Shown piece by piece: positions 1-10,061 of a DNA stretch of 64,000 nucleotides. This stretch comes from Roseovarius sp. THAF27 (GTDB lineage: Bacteria > Pseudomonadota > Alphaproteobacteria > Rhodobacterales > Rhodobacteraceae). The stretch lies in the NCBI RefSeq assembly GCF_009363655.1, contig NZ_CP045393.1:2418001-2482000 (forward strand), given 5' to 3'. How positions within the stretch are numbered: position 1 is the first letter of the stretch; the number at the start of each line of letters is the position of its first letter. The notes beneath the pieces were generated by a model. It saw nothing but the letters and a program-made list of their open reading frames with translations, searched no databases and was not told the DNA's origin. Made by a program: the position numbers and the translations under genes.

Positions 1-880
1 CAGCCAGTACACCGACGCGGACGGCGACCTCGTTGCCGACGCGCCCGAGGATGAAGGCGCCCTGCGCGACCCCGACACGCTGATCTTTGCCTACACGCCG
101 GTGGAGGACCCGGCGATCTACGAGGATATCTGGACGCCCTTCATCGAGCATCTGGAGGAAAAGACCGGCAAGGACGTGCAGTTCTTTGCGGTTCAGTCGA
201 ACTCTGCCGAGGTCGAGGCCATGCGCTCGGGACGCCTGCATATCGCGGGCTTCTCGACCGGCCCGACGCCTTTCGCGGTGAACCTCGCAGGGGCCGTTCC
301 CTTCGCGATCATGGGGGCCGATGACGGTCAGTTCGGCTACAAGCTGCAGATCTACACGCAGGCCGACAGCGACATCAAGGAAGTGGCCGACATGGCCGGC
401 AAGCGCATCGCACACACCTCTCCGACATCCAACTCGGGCAACCAGGCGCCAAGGGCCCTGTTCCCCGACCTCGGTGTCGTCCCGGACCAGGACTATCAGG
501 TGACCTATTCCGGCAGCCACGATCAGTCGATGCTGGGCGTAGTGGCAGGCGACTATGACGCCGCACCCGTCGCGTCCGAGGTGGTCGACCGGATGGCCGA
601 GCGCGGCCTTTACGATCCCGAGGACGTTCGCATCGTCTGGGAAAGCGATCCGTTCCCGACCACCTCCTACGCCTACGCGCATGACCTGACGCCCGAGCTG
701 AAGAAGAGCATCGAAGACGCGTTCTTCAGCTTCGACTTCGAAGGCACCGCACTGGGCGAAGAGTTCACCGGCGTGTCGAAATTCATTCCGATCACCTACA
801 AGGATCAATGGCGCGTCATCCGCCAGATCCAGAAGGCCAACGGCGTCGAGTATACGCCGCAGGGGCTCGCTGCGGAATAA
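1..880 (+). CDS. phnD: Phosphonate ABC transporter, periplasmic binding protein (5'-truncated)
   Basis: This is the periplasmic binding protein of a phosphonate/phosphite-type ABC importer. The reading frame is open from base 2, so the start and signal peptide lie outside the window; an internal GTG at 101 is not the true start. The visible 292 residues match the PhnD fold family: LIFAYTPVEDP near the N-terminus, then a MRSGRLHIAGFSTGP stretch and a SPTSNSGNQAP stretch typical of the ligand pocket. It is followed after 60 bases by phnC and two phnE genes, the usual order of this importer. The true ligand (2-aminoethylphosphonate, phosphite, methylphosphonate or another phosphorus compound) cannot be read from the sequence, and no C-P lyase genes are present here. 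Confidence 0.93.
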   Translation, partial: SQYTDADGDLVADAPEDEGALRDPDTLIFAYTPVEDPAIYEDIWTPFIEHLEEKTGKDVQFFAVQSNSAEVEAMRSGRLHIAGFSTGPTPFAVNLAGAVPFAIMGADDGQFGYKLQIYTQADSDIKEVADMAGKRIAHTSPTSNSGNQAPRALFPDLGVVPDQDYQVTYSGSHDQSMLGVVAGDYDAAPVASEVVDRMAERGLYDPEDVRIVWESDPFPTTSYAYAHDLTPELKKSIEDAFFSFDFEGTALGEEFTGVSKFIPITYKDQWRVIRQIQKANGVEYTPQGLAAE

Positions 881-940
881 TGCGCCACATCGACAGGACC
901 GGCGCGCCGCGTGCCGGTCCTTGTCCGGAGGAACACGCGA

Positions 941-1717
941 ATGCTGAAGATTACCGACCTGGTCAAGCGCTACGATGGCGGTGACCCGGTCCTCAAGGAT
1001 CTCGATCTGACGATCGAGGGGCAGACCGTCGTGTCGATCATCGGCTCGTCGGGCGCGGGCAAGTCGACACTCCTGCGCTGCATCAACCGGCTGGTCGAAC
1101 CGACGTCGGGAAGTATCAATCTCAACGGGACCGAACTGACACATCTCCGGGGTGCCAAGCTGCGCGCGGCGCGGCGCAAGATCGGGATGGTGTTCCAGGG
1201 CTTCAACCTCGTGGACCGGCTGACGGTGATGGAGAACGTCCAGTCGGGTCGGCTGGGCTATATCCCGACATGGGCCGCGATCCTGCGGCGTTATCCCAAG
1301 GCGGACGTTCGCCGCGCCTACGAATTGATGGATCGGGTCGGCATCGCGCATTACGCAAACAAGCGCGCCGATCAACTTTCGGGCGGCGAACGACAGCGCG
1401 TCGGCGTCGTGCGCGCCCTCATGCAAGATCCCGATATCCTGCTTGCGGACGAGCCGACGGCCTCGCTCGACCCCAAGACGTCCGAACAGATCATGGGCCT
1501 TCTGCGTGACCTCGCGGGCGAGTTGAAGCTGCCGGTGGTGATCAACATCCACAACGTGGCCGAGGCCAAGGAATACACGGACCGCATCGTCGGGATGCGG
1601 TACGGAAGGATCATATTCGACGACGTCCCGGCCCGGCTGGATCAGGAGGCCATGGACCAGATCTATTCCGGCAGCCCGCACGCGGATCGCAGCACGGATC
1701 CGGTGGTCGCGCAATGA
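941..1717 (+). CDS. phnC: Phosphonate ABC transporter, ATP-binding protein
   Basis: This 258-residue protein is the ATPase that powers phosphonate import from the cytoplasmic face. It carries a Walker A motif GSSGAGKST (residues 35-43), a Q-loop glutamine near 86, the ABC signature LSGGE (146-150), a Walker B ILLADEP (about 166-172) and an H-loop histidine near 204. I chose ATG 941 over the upstream GTG 911 because a GGAGG box at 927-931 sits at the right distance from 941 and MLKITDLVKRY is a typical ATPase start. Its stop overlaps the start of the first permease gene (ATGA), so the two are translationally coupled. Confidence 0.95.
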   Translation: MLKITDLVKRYDGGDPVLKDLDLTIEGQTVVSIIGSSGAGKSTLLRCINRLVEPTSGSINLNGTELTHLRGAKLRAARRKIGMVFQGFNLVDRLTVMENVQSGRLGYIPTWAAILRRYPKADVRRAYELMDRVGIAHYANKRADQLSGGERQRVGVVRALMQDPDILLADEPTASLDPKTSEQIMGLLRDLAGELKLPVVINIHNVAEAKEYTDRIVGMRYGRIIFDDVPARLDQEAMDQIYSGSPHADRSTDPVVAQ

Positions 1718-2508
1718 GCAACCATCCCGACACATGGCGCCGCCCCCCCTTCATCGCCAATCGGTGGCTTCGCTGGGCCGTCTATATCGGGGCGCTGGTC
1801 TACGTGGTCTGGGTGATCGCCACGATCCCCATCGACTGGCAACGCGTCGTCGAAGGCGTGGACCGCGCCGGACGCATCTTCGGCGGAGCGATCCCCCCAA
1901 GCTTCGAACGCAGCGGATTGCTGATCGACGGCTTTCTCGAAAGCATCAAGATCGCCATTCTCGCGACAGCGGGCGGCGTCATCCTGTCCATCCCGATCGC
2001 CTTCATGGCCGCGCGCAACGTGGCCCCTTTGCCCATCTTCTACCTGGGGCGCTTCATCATCATCGTGGCACGCAGTTTCCACCCGGTGATCGTCGCCATC
2101 ATCTTCGTCAAGGCCGTGGGTTTTGGACCGTTTGCAGGGGTCCTGACGCTGGTGGTCTATTCCATCGGTTTCGTCGCCAAGTTGCTGGCCGAGCGGATCG
2201 AGGAAATCGACATGGGCCAGGTCGAGGCGACCCGCGCCGCCGGTGCGCCATATCTCTCGACCCTGTTCTACGCAATCTTCCCGCAAATCATGCCGCGCCA
2301 GATCGGCCTGACGATCTACCAGCTGGATTCGAACCTCCGCGCCTCCGCCGTGGTGGGCATCGTCGGGGCGGGCGGCATCGGCGCAACCCTCGCCAATGCC
2401 TTCGGGCGCTACGACTATGACTTCGCCTTCGCGATCACCATCGTCATCGTCGCGGTGATCCTCGTGTCGGAAGGCGTCTCGGGCTACATCAGGAAGCGAG
2501 TGGGATGA
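1714..2508 (+). CDS. phnE: Phosphonate ABC transporter, permease (first copy)
   Basis: This 264-residue integral membrane permease is one half of the transport channel for the phosphonate importer. It has several hydrophobic segments and a binding-protein-dependent permease EAA-type loop (EIDMGQVEATRAAGAPYLST), which contacts the ATPase, followed by a conserved VVGIVGAGGIG segment. It overlaps phnC upstream and the second phnE downstream by four bases each (ATGA). Paired permease genes are common in this transporter family and probably form a heterodimer. Confidence 0.93.
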   Translation: MSNHPDTWRRPPFIANRWLRWAVYIGALVYVVWVIATIPIDWQRVVEGVDRAGRIFGGAIPPSFERSGLLIDGFLESIKIAILATAGGVILSIPIAFMAARNVAPLPIFYLGRFIIIVARSFHPVIVAIIFVKAVGFGPFAGVLTLVVYSIGFVAKLLAERIEEIDMGQVEATRAAGAPYLSTLFYAIFPQIMPRQIGLTIYQLDSNLRASAVVGIVGAGGIGATLANAFGRYDYDFAFAITIVIVAVILVSEGVSGYIRKRVG

Positions 2509-3314
2509 ACAGCATATCCGAGCAGTTCGGCCGCGAGGACTGGTCGCGCTACACGCCAAGGCAGAAGGCCCGGCGGTTCGGCATTTTCGCCGTCTGCGCC
2601 GCGGCCATCGCCTGGGCGCTGACCTCGATCGAGGTCGTCTGGGCCTGGGTCTGGGATTCGCCCCAACAGATGGGCGACCTTTTCGGGCGCATGTATCCGC
2701 CCGACGCGACCAATCTCTGGACGATCCTGCGGGTCCTGGTCGAGACGGTCAACATCGCAACCATCGCCACAATCATAGCCGTCTTCATGTCGCTGCCGGT
2801 CGCCTATATCGCCGCGCAGAACACGACCCCCAATCGCGCGACGCTCTGGCTGGGGCGGCTCATCCTGGTCACGTCGCGGTCGGTCAACACCATCATCTGG
2901 GCGCTGCTCTTCGTGGCGATCTTCGGGCCCGGCGTCCTGGCCGGGATCGTAGCGATCATGTTCCGCTCCATCGGATTCATAGGCAAGTTGCTGGGCGAGG
3001 CCATCGAAGAGATCGACAGGCGCCCGGTCGAGGCGCTGGAAGCCACGGGCGCGTCGCGGTTCAAGGTCATCGTCTACGCCATCATACCGCAGGTCATGCC
3101 CACGTTCTGGGCCGTGTCGATCCTGCGCTGGGACATCAACCTGCGCGAATCCACCGTGCTGGGACTTGTCGGCGCAGGCGGCATCGGCATCATCCTGCAG
3201 GGCGCAATCGACACGTTCAACTGGCCCGAGGCCGCAACCGTGCTGATCGCGATCCTGGTGCTGGTGATCGTCGGAGAGGTTGTCTCGGCCTTCCTGCGCC
3301 GCCGTATCCTGTGA
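2505..3314 (+). CDS. phnE: Phosphonate ABC transporter, permease (second copy)
   Basis: This 269-residue permease is a paralogue of the preceding gene. It has the same architecture: a hydrophilic N-terminus, several membrane segments, an EAA-type loop (EIDRRPVEALEATGASRF) and a VLGLVGAGGIGI segment. The two permeases probably form the membrane channel as a heterodimer. It starts within the stop of the first permease (ATGA overlap) and its own stop overlaps the GTG start of the HAD-family gene, so the block is one translationally coupled operon. Confidence 0.93.
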   Translation: MNSISEQFGREDWSRYTPRQKARRFGIFAVCAAAIAWALTSIEVVWAWVWDSPQQMGDLFGRMYPPDATNLWTILRVLVETVNIATIATIIAVFMSLPVAYIAAQNTTPNRATLWLGRLILVTSRSVNTIIWALLFVAIFGPGVLAGIVAIMFRSIGFIGKLLGEAIEEIDRRPVEALEATGASRFKVIVYAIIPQVMPTFWAVSILRWDINLRESTVLGLVGAGGIGIILQGAIDTFNWPEAATVLIAILVLVIVGEVVSAFLRRRIL

Positions 3315-4213
3315 TCCGGGGCACCGCCGAGGCGTTCGAAGTCTACCTCGACATCCGACACCGCCTGCCGTCGGCGGAGTTTTCCGGCACGCCGGTCCGT
3401 GCGCAGACGCTTGCGGATGTGGCAGACCCCTATGACGTGATCCTGCTCGATGCCTATGGCGTCCTGAACGTGGGCGAGGCGCCCATTCCGGGCGCGGCCG
3501 AGCGCATCGCGGCGCTGCGTATGGCGGGCAAGACGGTGATGGTCGTCTCGAACTCCGCGGGCTATCCCAAACGCCTGATGGTGGAACGCTACGCCCGTCT
3601 CGGGTTTGATTTCGCGCCCGAGGAGGTCGTGACCAGTCGTGACACTCTGTTGGCGTATCTTGCCGATGCCCCGCCAAGACACTGGGGCCTCATGCTCTCG
3701 GACACCTACGGGACCGAGGAATTCGACAGCATCCGCACGACGTTTCTGAAAGACGACGCCGATGCTTACGACGCCGTGGAGGGAGTCCTCTTGATCGGCT
3801 CGGACGGCTGGACGGAAGACCGCCAGCGCCTTCTGGAAGACGCGCTGGTCAAGCGGCCCCGCCCCGTCGTCGTCGGCAATCCCGACATCGTGGCCCCGCG
3901 CGAGCTCACCCTGTCGCTGGAGCCCGGCTACTACGCGCACCGGCTCGCCGACCTCGGGCTGGGCAGTCTCGATTTTCTGGGCAAGCCCTTTGCCAGCATA
4001 TACGACATCGCCCTGTCGCGCCTGCCGGTGAGGCCCCCGCCATCGCGTGTCCTCATGGTCGGCGACACCCTGCACACCGACATTCTGGGCGGACGGCACA
4101 TGGGATTTGGCACTGCCCTGGTAACCGGCTTCGGGTCACTGGTCGGGATAAACGAAGGCGATGCCATCACGCGATCCGGCATTGTTCCGAACATCATTGT
4201 CGATCAGATATGA
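3311..4213 (+). CDS. HAD-superfamily class IIA-type hydrolase linked to phosphonate transporter
   Basis: This 300-residue cytoplasmic protein belongs to the HAD phosphatase-like superfamily. Motif I is LLDAYGVL: the nucleophile aspartate (residue 47) is present, but the usual second acidic residue two places on is tyrosine (49). Motif II is VVSNSAG, motif III a GKPFASIYDIAL lysine, and motif IV GDTLHTDILGG. I recall a class IIA subgroup with an aromatic residue in place of the second Asp, which may fit. The GTG start overlaps the phnE stop (GTGA), tying it to the transporter, so it may act on an imported phosphorus compound; that substrate link is inference. The operon ends at the terminator 120 bases downstream. 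Confidence 0.8.
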   Translation: MIRGTAEAFEVYLDIRHRLPSAEFSGTPVRAQTLADVADPYDVILLDAYGVLNVGEAPIPGAAERIAALRMAGKTVMVVSNSAGYPKRLMVERYARLGFDFAPEEVVTSRDTLLAYLADAPPRHWGLMLSDTYGTEEFDSIRTTFLKDDADAYDAVEGVLLIGSDGWTEDRQRLLEDALVKRPRPVVVGNPDIVAPRELTLSLEPGYYAHRLADLGLGSLDFLGKPFASIYDIALSRLPVRPPPSRVLMVGDTLHTDILGGRHMGFGTALVTGFGSLVGINEGDAITRSGIVPNIIVDQI

Positions 4214-4334
4214 CAGTGACGTTTCCCTGGTCAGCACGAGGGATAGCGACACGCCCTCAAGCCTCAGACTCCCGATGTAATTAGGTAATACCGTTCGAAA
4301 ATTACGCCCGACGGAGGCGCCCGAAAAACAAAGC

Positions 4335-4353
4335 GACGCGCCATCGGCGCGTC
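4335..4353. terminator. Bidirectional rho-independent terminator between HAD gene and nuoN
   Basis: A perfect 8-bp stem (GACGCGCC at 4335-4342, GGCGCGTC at 4346-4353) with a 3-base loop is followed on the + strand by CCCCTTTTT. On the - strand it is followed by a run read as CTTTGTTTTTC. It can therefore end both the phn operon from the left and the nuo operon from the right. Confidence 0.8.
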
Positions 4354-4378
4354 CCCTTTTTCCAGGCTGCGATCCGGT

Positions 4379-5812
4379 TCAGTCGACCAGCGTCGCCGCC
4401 GCCGCCTGCGCCATGGCCTCGACACCGAACATGTTCAGCATCCCCACGACCATGATCGCCGCCGATACCATCAGGAAGCCCCACAGAACCGGCGACTTGC
4501 CGGCCTCCAGCGGTTCGCCCTCTTCGCCGAAATACATGAAAAAGACGATGCGCAGGTAATAGAACGCCCCGATCACCGAGGCGATCACACCGGCCACCGC
4601 CAGCCAGGCAAGCCCGCCGTCATACGCGGCCCGCAGCACGTAGAGCTTGCCGAAGAACCCCAGGAAAGGCGGCACGCCCGCAAGGCTGAACATCAGGATC
4701 AGCATCGCCAGCGCCCGGCCCGGATGGGCGCGGCTGTAAAGGTTCAGGCTGGCGATATCCGTCACCGGCCGCCCGTCGCGCTCCATCGACAGGATAAAGG
4801 CGAAGGTGCCCACGTTCATCGTCACGTAGATCGCCATGTAGACCAGCATCGCCTGCACGCCGAACGCCGTGCCCGCGGCCAGCCCCATCAGGGCGTATCC
4901 CATATGCGCGATCGACGAATAGGCCATCAGCCGCTTGATATCCCTCTGTCCGATGGCGGCGATCCCGCCCAGGAACATCGACAGCAGCGACAGCACCGCG
5001 ATCACCTGCTGCCAGTCGCCCACCACGCCGCCGAACGCATCATGCGCCACGCGGGCGAAAAGCGCCATCGCCGCCATCTTGGGCGCCGTGGCGAAGAAGG
5101 CCGTGATCGGCGTGGGGGACCCTTCGTAGACATCCGGCGTCCACATGTGGAACGGCACGGCAGAGACCTTGAACGCGAGCCCCGCCAGCACGAACACCAG
5201 CCCGATCAACAGGCCAATGGGCGCCTGTCCCTCGGCCGACGCGATGATCCCGGAAAACAGCGTCGTGCCGGTATAGCCGTAAACTAGCGAGGCCCCGTAC
5301 AACAGAATGCCCGAGCTAAGCGCACCCAGCACGAAATACTTCAGCCCCGCCTCGGTCGACTTCACGCTGTCCCGCCGCAGCGAGGCCACGACGTAGAGCG
5401 CCAGCGACTGCAACTCCAGCCCCATGTAAAGCGCCATCAGGTCGCCCGCGCTGACCATCATCATCATGCCCACGGCCGCCAGCGCCACCAGCAGCGGATA
5501 CTCGAACCGCAGCATGTCGCGCCGCGCCATGTAGTCCTGCCCCATCAGCAGCACCGCCGCCGCAGACAGCAGCACCGCCACCTTGGCGAACCGCGCGAAC
5601 CCGTCATCGTTGAACATGCCGCCAAAGGCCGTGCGCGTGCCCTCGCCGGAAAACCCGATCCAGGCCGCCATCACCACGAAGACCGCCGCCGTGATCCACA
5701 CCAGCAGCGGCGCAAAGCGGTCCTTGCCGGTATAGGCCACGCCCAGAAGCGCCGCCATCGCGTATACCGAGATCAGGATCTCCGGCAGGATTACATTCAG
5801 GTCTGCCTGCAT
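4379..5812 (-). CDS. nuoN: NADH-quinone oxidoreductase subunit N
   Basis: This 477-residue antiporter-like membrane subunit lies in the membrane arm of complex I, where it contributes one proton channel. It is almost wholly hydrophobic with about 14 membrane segments; [16 protein letters not shown] is the conserved antiporter-fold segment. I placed the start at 5812 ([13 protein letters not shown]) rather than at the longer frame, because a GGAG box overlapping the nuoM stop precedes it. It is the last gene of the operon and is followed by a terminator. I see no birA next to it, a gene I recall at this place in some relatives. Confidence 0.96.
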   Translation of the reverse strand: MQADLNVILPEILISVYAMAALLGVAYTGKDRFAPLLVWITAAVFVVMAAWIGFSGEGTRTAFGGMFNDDGFARFAKVAVLLSAAAVLLMGQDYMARRDMLRFEYPLLVALAAVGMMMMVSAGDLMALYMGLELQSLALYVVASLRRDSVKSTEAGLKYFVLGALSSGILLYGASLVYGYTGTTLFSGIIASAEGQAPIGLLIGLVFVLAGLAFKVSAVPFHMWTPDVYEGSPTPITAFFATAPKMAAMALFARVAHDAFGGVVGDWQQVIAVLSLLSMFLGGIAAIGQRDIKRLMAYSSIAHMGYALMGLAAGTAFGVQAMLVYMAIYVTMNVGTFAFILSMERDGRPVTDIASLNLYSRAHPGRALAMLILMFSLAGVPPFLGFFGKLYVLRAAYDGGLAWLAVAGVIASVIGAFYYLRIVFFMYFGEEGEPLEAGKSPVLWGFLMVSAAIMVVGMLNMFGVEAMAQAAAATLVD

Positions 5813-5816
5813 GGGA

Positions 5817-7364
5817 CTACTCCGTTGCAGCGGCCAGCTTGGTCGCGCTCTCCGCGTCGACCAGGGCCGTTTCATAGTTGGAAATCAGCGCCTCGACCGA
5901 GGGGCCGATGATGTCGGTCACAAGGCTGGGATAGACACCCAAAAGCAGGGTCATCACCACCAGCGGGGCAAAGATCGCCTTCTCGCGCTGCGTCATGTCC
6001 TTGATCGATTTCAGGCTTTCCTTGATCAGGTCGCCCAGCACCACCCGGCGATAAAGCCACAGCGCATAGGCCGCCGACAGGATCACGCCCGACGTGGCCA
6101 CCAGCGCGACCCAGGTGTTGACCTTGAAGATCCCCATCAGCGTCAGGAATTCCCCGATGAACCCGGAGGTGCCCGGCAGGCCGACATTGGCCATGGTGAA
6201 CAGCATGAAGATCAGCGCATAGGCCGGCATCCGGTTCACCAGGCCGCCATAGGCGTCGATCTCGCGCGTGTGCATCCGGTCATAGATCACGCCCACGCAG
6301 AGGAAGAGCGCGCCCGAGATGAAGCCGTGGCTCAGCATCTGGAATATCGCGCCGTCGATCCCCTGCTGGTTCGCGGCAAAGATCCCCATGGTGACGTAGC
6401 CCATGTGCGCCACGGACGAATAGGCAATCAGCTTCTTCATGTCCTCCTGCGCCAGGGCAACCAGCGAGGTATAGACGATGGCGATGGCCGACATCCACAA
6501 CACCAGCGGCGTCAGCACCTCGGAGCCCACCGGGAACATCGGCAGGCTGAACCGCAGGAAGCCATAGCCGCCCATCTTCAGCAGGATCGCCGCCAGCACG
6601 ACCGAGCCGGCGGTGGGCGCCTGCACGTGCGCGTCCGGCAGCCAGGTATGCACCGGCCACATCGGCATCTTGACGGCAAAGCTGGCGAAGAACGCGATGA
6701 ACAGCAGCGTCTGCATCCCGCCCACGATCTGCACGCCAAGAACAAAGAAATCCTCGGACCCGAAGGCATGGGTCATCAGAGTGGGAATATCCGTCGTGCC
6801 CGCCTCGGCGAACATGGCGACCATCGCCACCAGCATCAGGACCGAGCCCAGGAAGGTGTAGAGGAAGAACTTGAACGACGCGTAGATCCGCTCCTTGCCG
6901 CCCCAGATCCCGATGATCAGGAACATCGGGATCAGCCCCGCCTCGAAGAACAGGTAGAACAGCACTAGGTCCAGCGCCATGAACACGCCCAGCATCAGCG
7001 TTTCCAGCAGAAGGAAGGCGATCATGTATTCCTTCACCCGGTGCGTCACGTTCCACGACGCGGCGATGGTGATCGGCATCATGAACGTGGTCAGCATCAC
7101 GAACAGAACGCTGATCCCGTCCACGCCCATCTTGTATTGCAGACCCAGCAGCCACTCGCGCTCTTCCACGAACTGGAAACCGGTGTTGTTGGGATCGAAA
7201 TCAAACAGGATGAACAGCGACACCAGAAAGGTCAGGCCCGTGGCGATCAGCGCCACCCACTTGGCGTTGCGCTGCGCCGCCTCGTCCTCGCCGCGCAGGA
7301 ACACGGCCAGGATGAAGGCCGCGATGGCGGGGATGAAAGTGGTGATGGAAAGCAGGTTTTCCAT
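5817..7364 (-). CDS. nuoM: NADH-quinone oxidoreductase subunit M
   Basis: This 515-residue antiporter-like proton-pumping subunit sits in the membrane arm of complex I. Diagnostic segments are [21 protein letters not shown], which carries the conserved glutamate, and [18 protein letters not shown]. The start at 7364 ([12 protein letters not shown]) was chosen over a longer frame because its ATG shares one base with the nuoL stop (TAATG), a common coupling in this operon. Four bases separate its stop from nuoN. Confidence 0.97.
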   Translation of the reverse strand: MENLLSITTFIPAIAAFILAVFLRGEDEAAQRNAKWVALIATGLTFLVSLFILFDFDPNNTGFQFVEEREWLLGLQYKMGVDGISVLFVMLTTFMMPITIAASWNVTHRVKEYMIAFLLLETLMLGVFMALDLVLFYLFFEAGLIPMFLIIGIWGGKERIYASFKFFLYTFLGSVLMLVAMVAMFAEAGTTDIPTLMTHAFGSEDFFVLGVQIVGGMQTLLFIAFFASFAVKMPMWPVHTWLPDAHVQAPTAGSVVLAAILLKMGGYGFLRFSLPMFPVGSEVLTPLVLWMSAIAIVYTSLVALAQEDMKKLIAYSSVAHMGYVTMGIFAANQQGIDGAIFQMLSHGFISGALFLCVGVIYDRMHTREIDAYGGLVNRMPAYALIFMLFTMANVGLPGTSGFIGEFLTLMGIFKVNTWVALVATSGVILSAAYALWLYRRVVLGDLIKESLKSIKDMTQREKAIFAPLVVMTLLLGVYPSLVTDIIGPSVEALISNYETALVDAESATKLAAATE

Positions 7365-9496
7365 TAGTTCGCTCCCCCGCTCAGGCTCATCCACGTCACA
7401 AGCACCGCGATCCCGATGACCATGGCGAACGCATAGGTAAAGATGTATCCCGACTGCGCCCTGCCGGCGAGGCGGGTGAAGAACGGGATGATCCCCATGG
7501 CGACCCCGTTGATGGTGCCGTCGATAACGTTGCCGTCACCCTTCTTCCACAGGAAACCGCCCAGCCGTTTCGCCGGCCGCACGAAGACGAAGTCGTAGAT
7601 CTCGTCGAAATACCACTTGTTCAGCAGGAACAGGTACAGCGGGCGCTGGTTCTCGGCCAGCCGTCCGGGGATCGACGGGTTCAGGATGTAGAACCACAGC
7701 GCCGTCAGGAACCCGATGATCATCGCCACGAAGGGGCTGACCTTGACCCATTTCGGCACCGCGTGAGCGTCGTTCAGGATCGTGTTGCCTTCGGCGGCAT
7801 AGATCGCGCCCTCGCCCGGCTCGCCGGTGAAGACATAGTGATGCTCCTCGCCGTAACCGCCCTCGGCCTCGGCATGGGCTTCACCCTCCTCGGCATGGCT
7901 CTCGTCGGCTACCGCACTCTCTTCACCGTGGTCCTCGGCCCCTTCCTCATGGTGCTGCTCCTCGGCGTAAGGGACGCCAAAGAACTTCGCCACTTGGTCG
8001 GTATGCCCGAAGAAGCTGTTGTACCAGATCATGCCCGCAAAGATCGACCCAAGCGCCAGCACGCCCAGCGGCGCCACCATCACCATCGGGCTTTCATGCG
8101 CGTGCTCGTGCGTGTGTTTGTCGCCCCGCGGCTCGCCCCAGAAGGTCAGGAACATCAGCCGCCAGCTGTAGAAACTGGTGAAGAGCGCCGCGATGACGAG
8201 TGCCCAGAAGGCAAAGCCCCCGGCGGTGCCCGCGTAGGCGCTCTCGATGATCGCGTCCTTCGACAGGAACCCGGCAAAGCCGATCGTGGTCAGCGGAATG
8301 CCCACGCCAGTGATCGCGAGCGTCCCGATCAGCATGGCCCAGAACGTGTAGGGCAGTTTCTTGCGCAGCCCGCCATAGTTCCGCATGTCCTGCTCGTGAT
8401 GCATCCCGTGGATGACCGAGCCCGCGCCAAGGAACAGCATCGCCTTGAAGAACGCATGGGTGAACAGGTGGAACATCGCAACTGAATACGCGCCCACGCC
8501 CGCCGCCACGAACATGTAGCCCAGCTGCGAACAGGTCGAATAGGCGATGACGCGCTTGATGTCGTTCTGCACCAGCCCCACGGTCGCTGCAAAAAACGCC
8601 GTCATGCCCCCCAGCACCGTCACGAAGGCCAGCGCGCCCGGCGCGAATTCCATCAGCGGCGACATCCGGCAAACAAGGAACACGCCCGCCGTCACCATCG
8701 TCGCCGCGTGAATGAGCGCCGACACCGGCGTCGGGCCTTCCATCGCGTCCGGCAACCAGGTGTGCAGGAAGAGCTGCGCCGATTTCCCCATCGCGCCGAC
8801 GAACAGCAGGAAGGCGATCAGGTTCGCCGCGTTCCACTCTGTCCACAGGAATGTCAGCTGCGTATTCGCCAGCTCAGGCGCCGCGGCGAACACGTCGTCG
8901 AAATTGATCGACCCGGTCAGGAAGAACAGCGCAAAGATCCCCAGCGCAAAACCGAAATCGCCCACCCGGTTCACCACGAAGGCCTTGATGGCCGCGGCAT
9001 TGGCGCTTGGCTTGCGGAAATAGAACCCGATCAGCAGGTACGACGCCAGGCCCACGCCCTCCCAGCCAAAGAACATCTGCGCCAGGTTGTCCGCCGTCAC
9101 CAGCATCAGCATGGCAAAGGTGAACAGGCTCAGATAGGCAAAGAAGCGCGGGCGATAGCTCTCGTCGTCGCGGAAATTCTCGTCATGGGCCATGTAGCCC
9201 ATGGAATACAGGTGCACCAAAGCCGAGACCGTGGTGATCACGATCAGCATGATCGCCGTCAGCCGGTCCAGCCGGATCGACCATGCCACGTCCAGATCGC
9301 CCGACTGGATCCAGTCGAGGATGTGGATGTACTGCGTCGTCCCGTCAAAGCTGAAGAACACGATCCAGCTTAGCAGCGCCGACAGGAACAGAAGCCCCGT
9401 GGTCACCCACTGCGCGCCCGCATCCCCGATGATGCGCCAGCCGAAGCCCGCGATGATGGCGCCCAGAAGCGGGCCGAAGAGAATGATCTGTTCCAT
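7364..9496 (-). CDS. nuoL: NADH-quinone oxidoreductase subunit L
   Basis: This 710-residue subunit is the distal proton-pumping subunit of complex I, bearing the long lateral helix. Conserved features include [16 protein letters not shown] (Glu near 146), [19 protein letters not shown] (Lys near 238) and [16 protein letters not shown]. Between the later membrane segments it carries a hydrophilic insert rich in His and Glu (about residues 510-555, with HHEE, EDHGEE and EEHHY) and a smaller KHTHEHAHE patch near 460. These could bind metal, but I infer that only from composition. It starts within the stop of the preceding zinc-ribbon ORF (TAATG). Confidence 0.97.
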   Translation of the reverse strand: MEQIILFGPLLGAIIAGFGWRIIGDAGAQWVTTGLLFLSALLSWIVFFSFDGTTQYIHILDWIQSGDLDVAWSIRLDRLTAIMLIVITTVSALVHLYSMGYMAHDENFRDDESYRPRFFAYLSLFTFAMLMLVTADNLAQMFFGWEGVGLASYLLIGFYFRKPSANAAAIKAFVVNRVGDFGFALGIFALFFLTGSINFDDVFAAAPELANTQLTFLWTEWNAANLIAFLLFVGAMGKSAQLFLHTWLPDAMEGPTPVSALIHAATMVTAGVFLVCRMSPLMEFAPGALAFVTVLGGMTAFFAATVGLVQNDIKRVIAYSTCSQLGYMFVAAGVGAYSVAMFHLFTHAFFKAMLFLGAGSVIHGMHHEQDMRNYGGLRKKLPYTFWAMLIGTLAITGVGIPLTTIGFAGFLSKDAIIESAYAGTAGGFAFWALVIAALFTSFYSWRLMFLTFWGEPRGDKHTHEHAHESPMVMVAPLGVLALGSIFAGMIWYNSFFGHTDQVAKFFGVPYAEEQHHEEGAEDHGEESAVADESHAEEGEAHAEAEGGYGEEHHYVFTGEPGEGAIYAAEGNTILNDAHAVPKWVKVSPFVAMIIGFLTALWFYILNPSIPGRLAENQRPLYLFLLNKWYFDEIYDFVFVRPAKRLGGFLWKKGDGNVIDGTINGVAMGIIPFFTRLAGRAQSGYIFTYAFAMVIGIAVLVTWMSLSGGAN

Positions 9497-9708
9497 TACT
9501 TCACCTCAGAGCTTGCAGCTCCGCCCTGACAGTTTGGACACCGCCGGATGTGAATATCGCACCCGTTGGCTCCATAGGTTTCGCCGCAATTCCCGCACTC
9601 CAACAGAAAAACCTTTTGGTTGTGGTGATTGCTGCGCAAATCGGTTTCGCTTCGAACAGCTTGATTATGCTTGTTGACGTAGCCGATATCAGTCGTACCA
9701 AGGGACAT
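9496..9708 (-). CDS. Small zinc-ribbon protein inserted between nuoK and nuoL
   Basis: This 70-residue ORF encodes a putative zinc ribbon with CGNCG and RRCPNCQGG as the two cysteine pairs, plus a [10 protein letters not shown] segment between them. I do not know its function. It begins 4 bases after the nuoK stop, and its stop shares a base with the nuoL start, so it is translated in register with the operon. Base composition differs from its surroundings: by hand count 9601-9720 is 53 of 120 G+C, against 41 of 60 at 9421-9480 within nuoL. That suggests later acquisition. It is not a complex I subunit known to me. Confidence 0.65.
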   Translation of the reverse strand: MSLGTTDIGYVNKHNQAVRSETDLRSNHHNQKVFLLECGNCGETYGANGCDIHIRRCPNCQGGAASSEVK

Positions 9709-9712
9709 TGAA

Positions 9713-10018
9713 TTATCCCTTCATCACGTTGACGTCTTCCACGGCGATCGTGCCGCGGTTGCGGAAGAAGCAGACCAAAATGGCCAACCCGATAGCGGCC
9801 TCTGCGGCGGCCACGGTCAGCACGAACAGGGTAAAGACCTGCCCCACCATGTCGCCCAGGAAGCTGGAGAATGCCACGAGGTTCACGTTCACCGACAACA
9901 GCATCAGCTCGATCGACATCAGCAGGATGATCACGTTCTTCCTGTTCAGGAAAAGCCCGAAAATCCCGATGACGAACAGCGCCGCCGCCACCGTCAGGTA
10001 ATGCTCCAGTCCAATCAT
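9713..10018 (-). CDS. nuoK: NADH-quinone oxidoreductase subunit K
   Basis: This 101-residue subunit has three membrane segments in the membrane arm of complex I. It keeps the two conserved intramembrane glutamates (in [10 protein letters not shown] and [10 protein letters not shown]), which form part of the proton path. The length is typical of the family. Upstream it is separated from nuoJ by 134 bases holding a paired palindromic repeat, one of the larger gaps inside the operon; downstream it is followed by the zinc-ribbon ORF. Confidence 0.97.
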   Translation of the reverse strand: MIGLEHYLTVAAALFVIGIFGLFLNRKNVIILLMSIELMLLSVNVNLVAFSSFLGDMVGQVFTLFVLTVAAAEAAIGLAILVCFFRNRGTIAVEDVNVMKG

Positions 10019-10061
10019 GTCGTCCCTCCGGGCCGTGCCCGTTCGTTTGTCTTTTCATCCC

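Noticed and set aside
9496..9708. Transposon or insertion sequence for the zinc-ribbon ORF
   Set aside because: No terminal inverted repeats, target duplication or transposase are visible. It is a single small ORF only.
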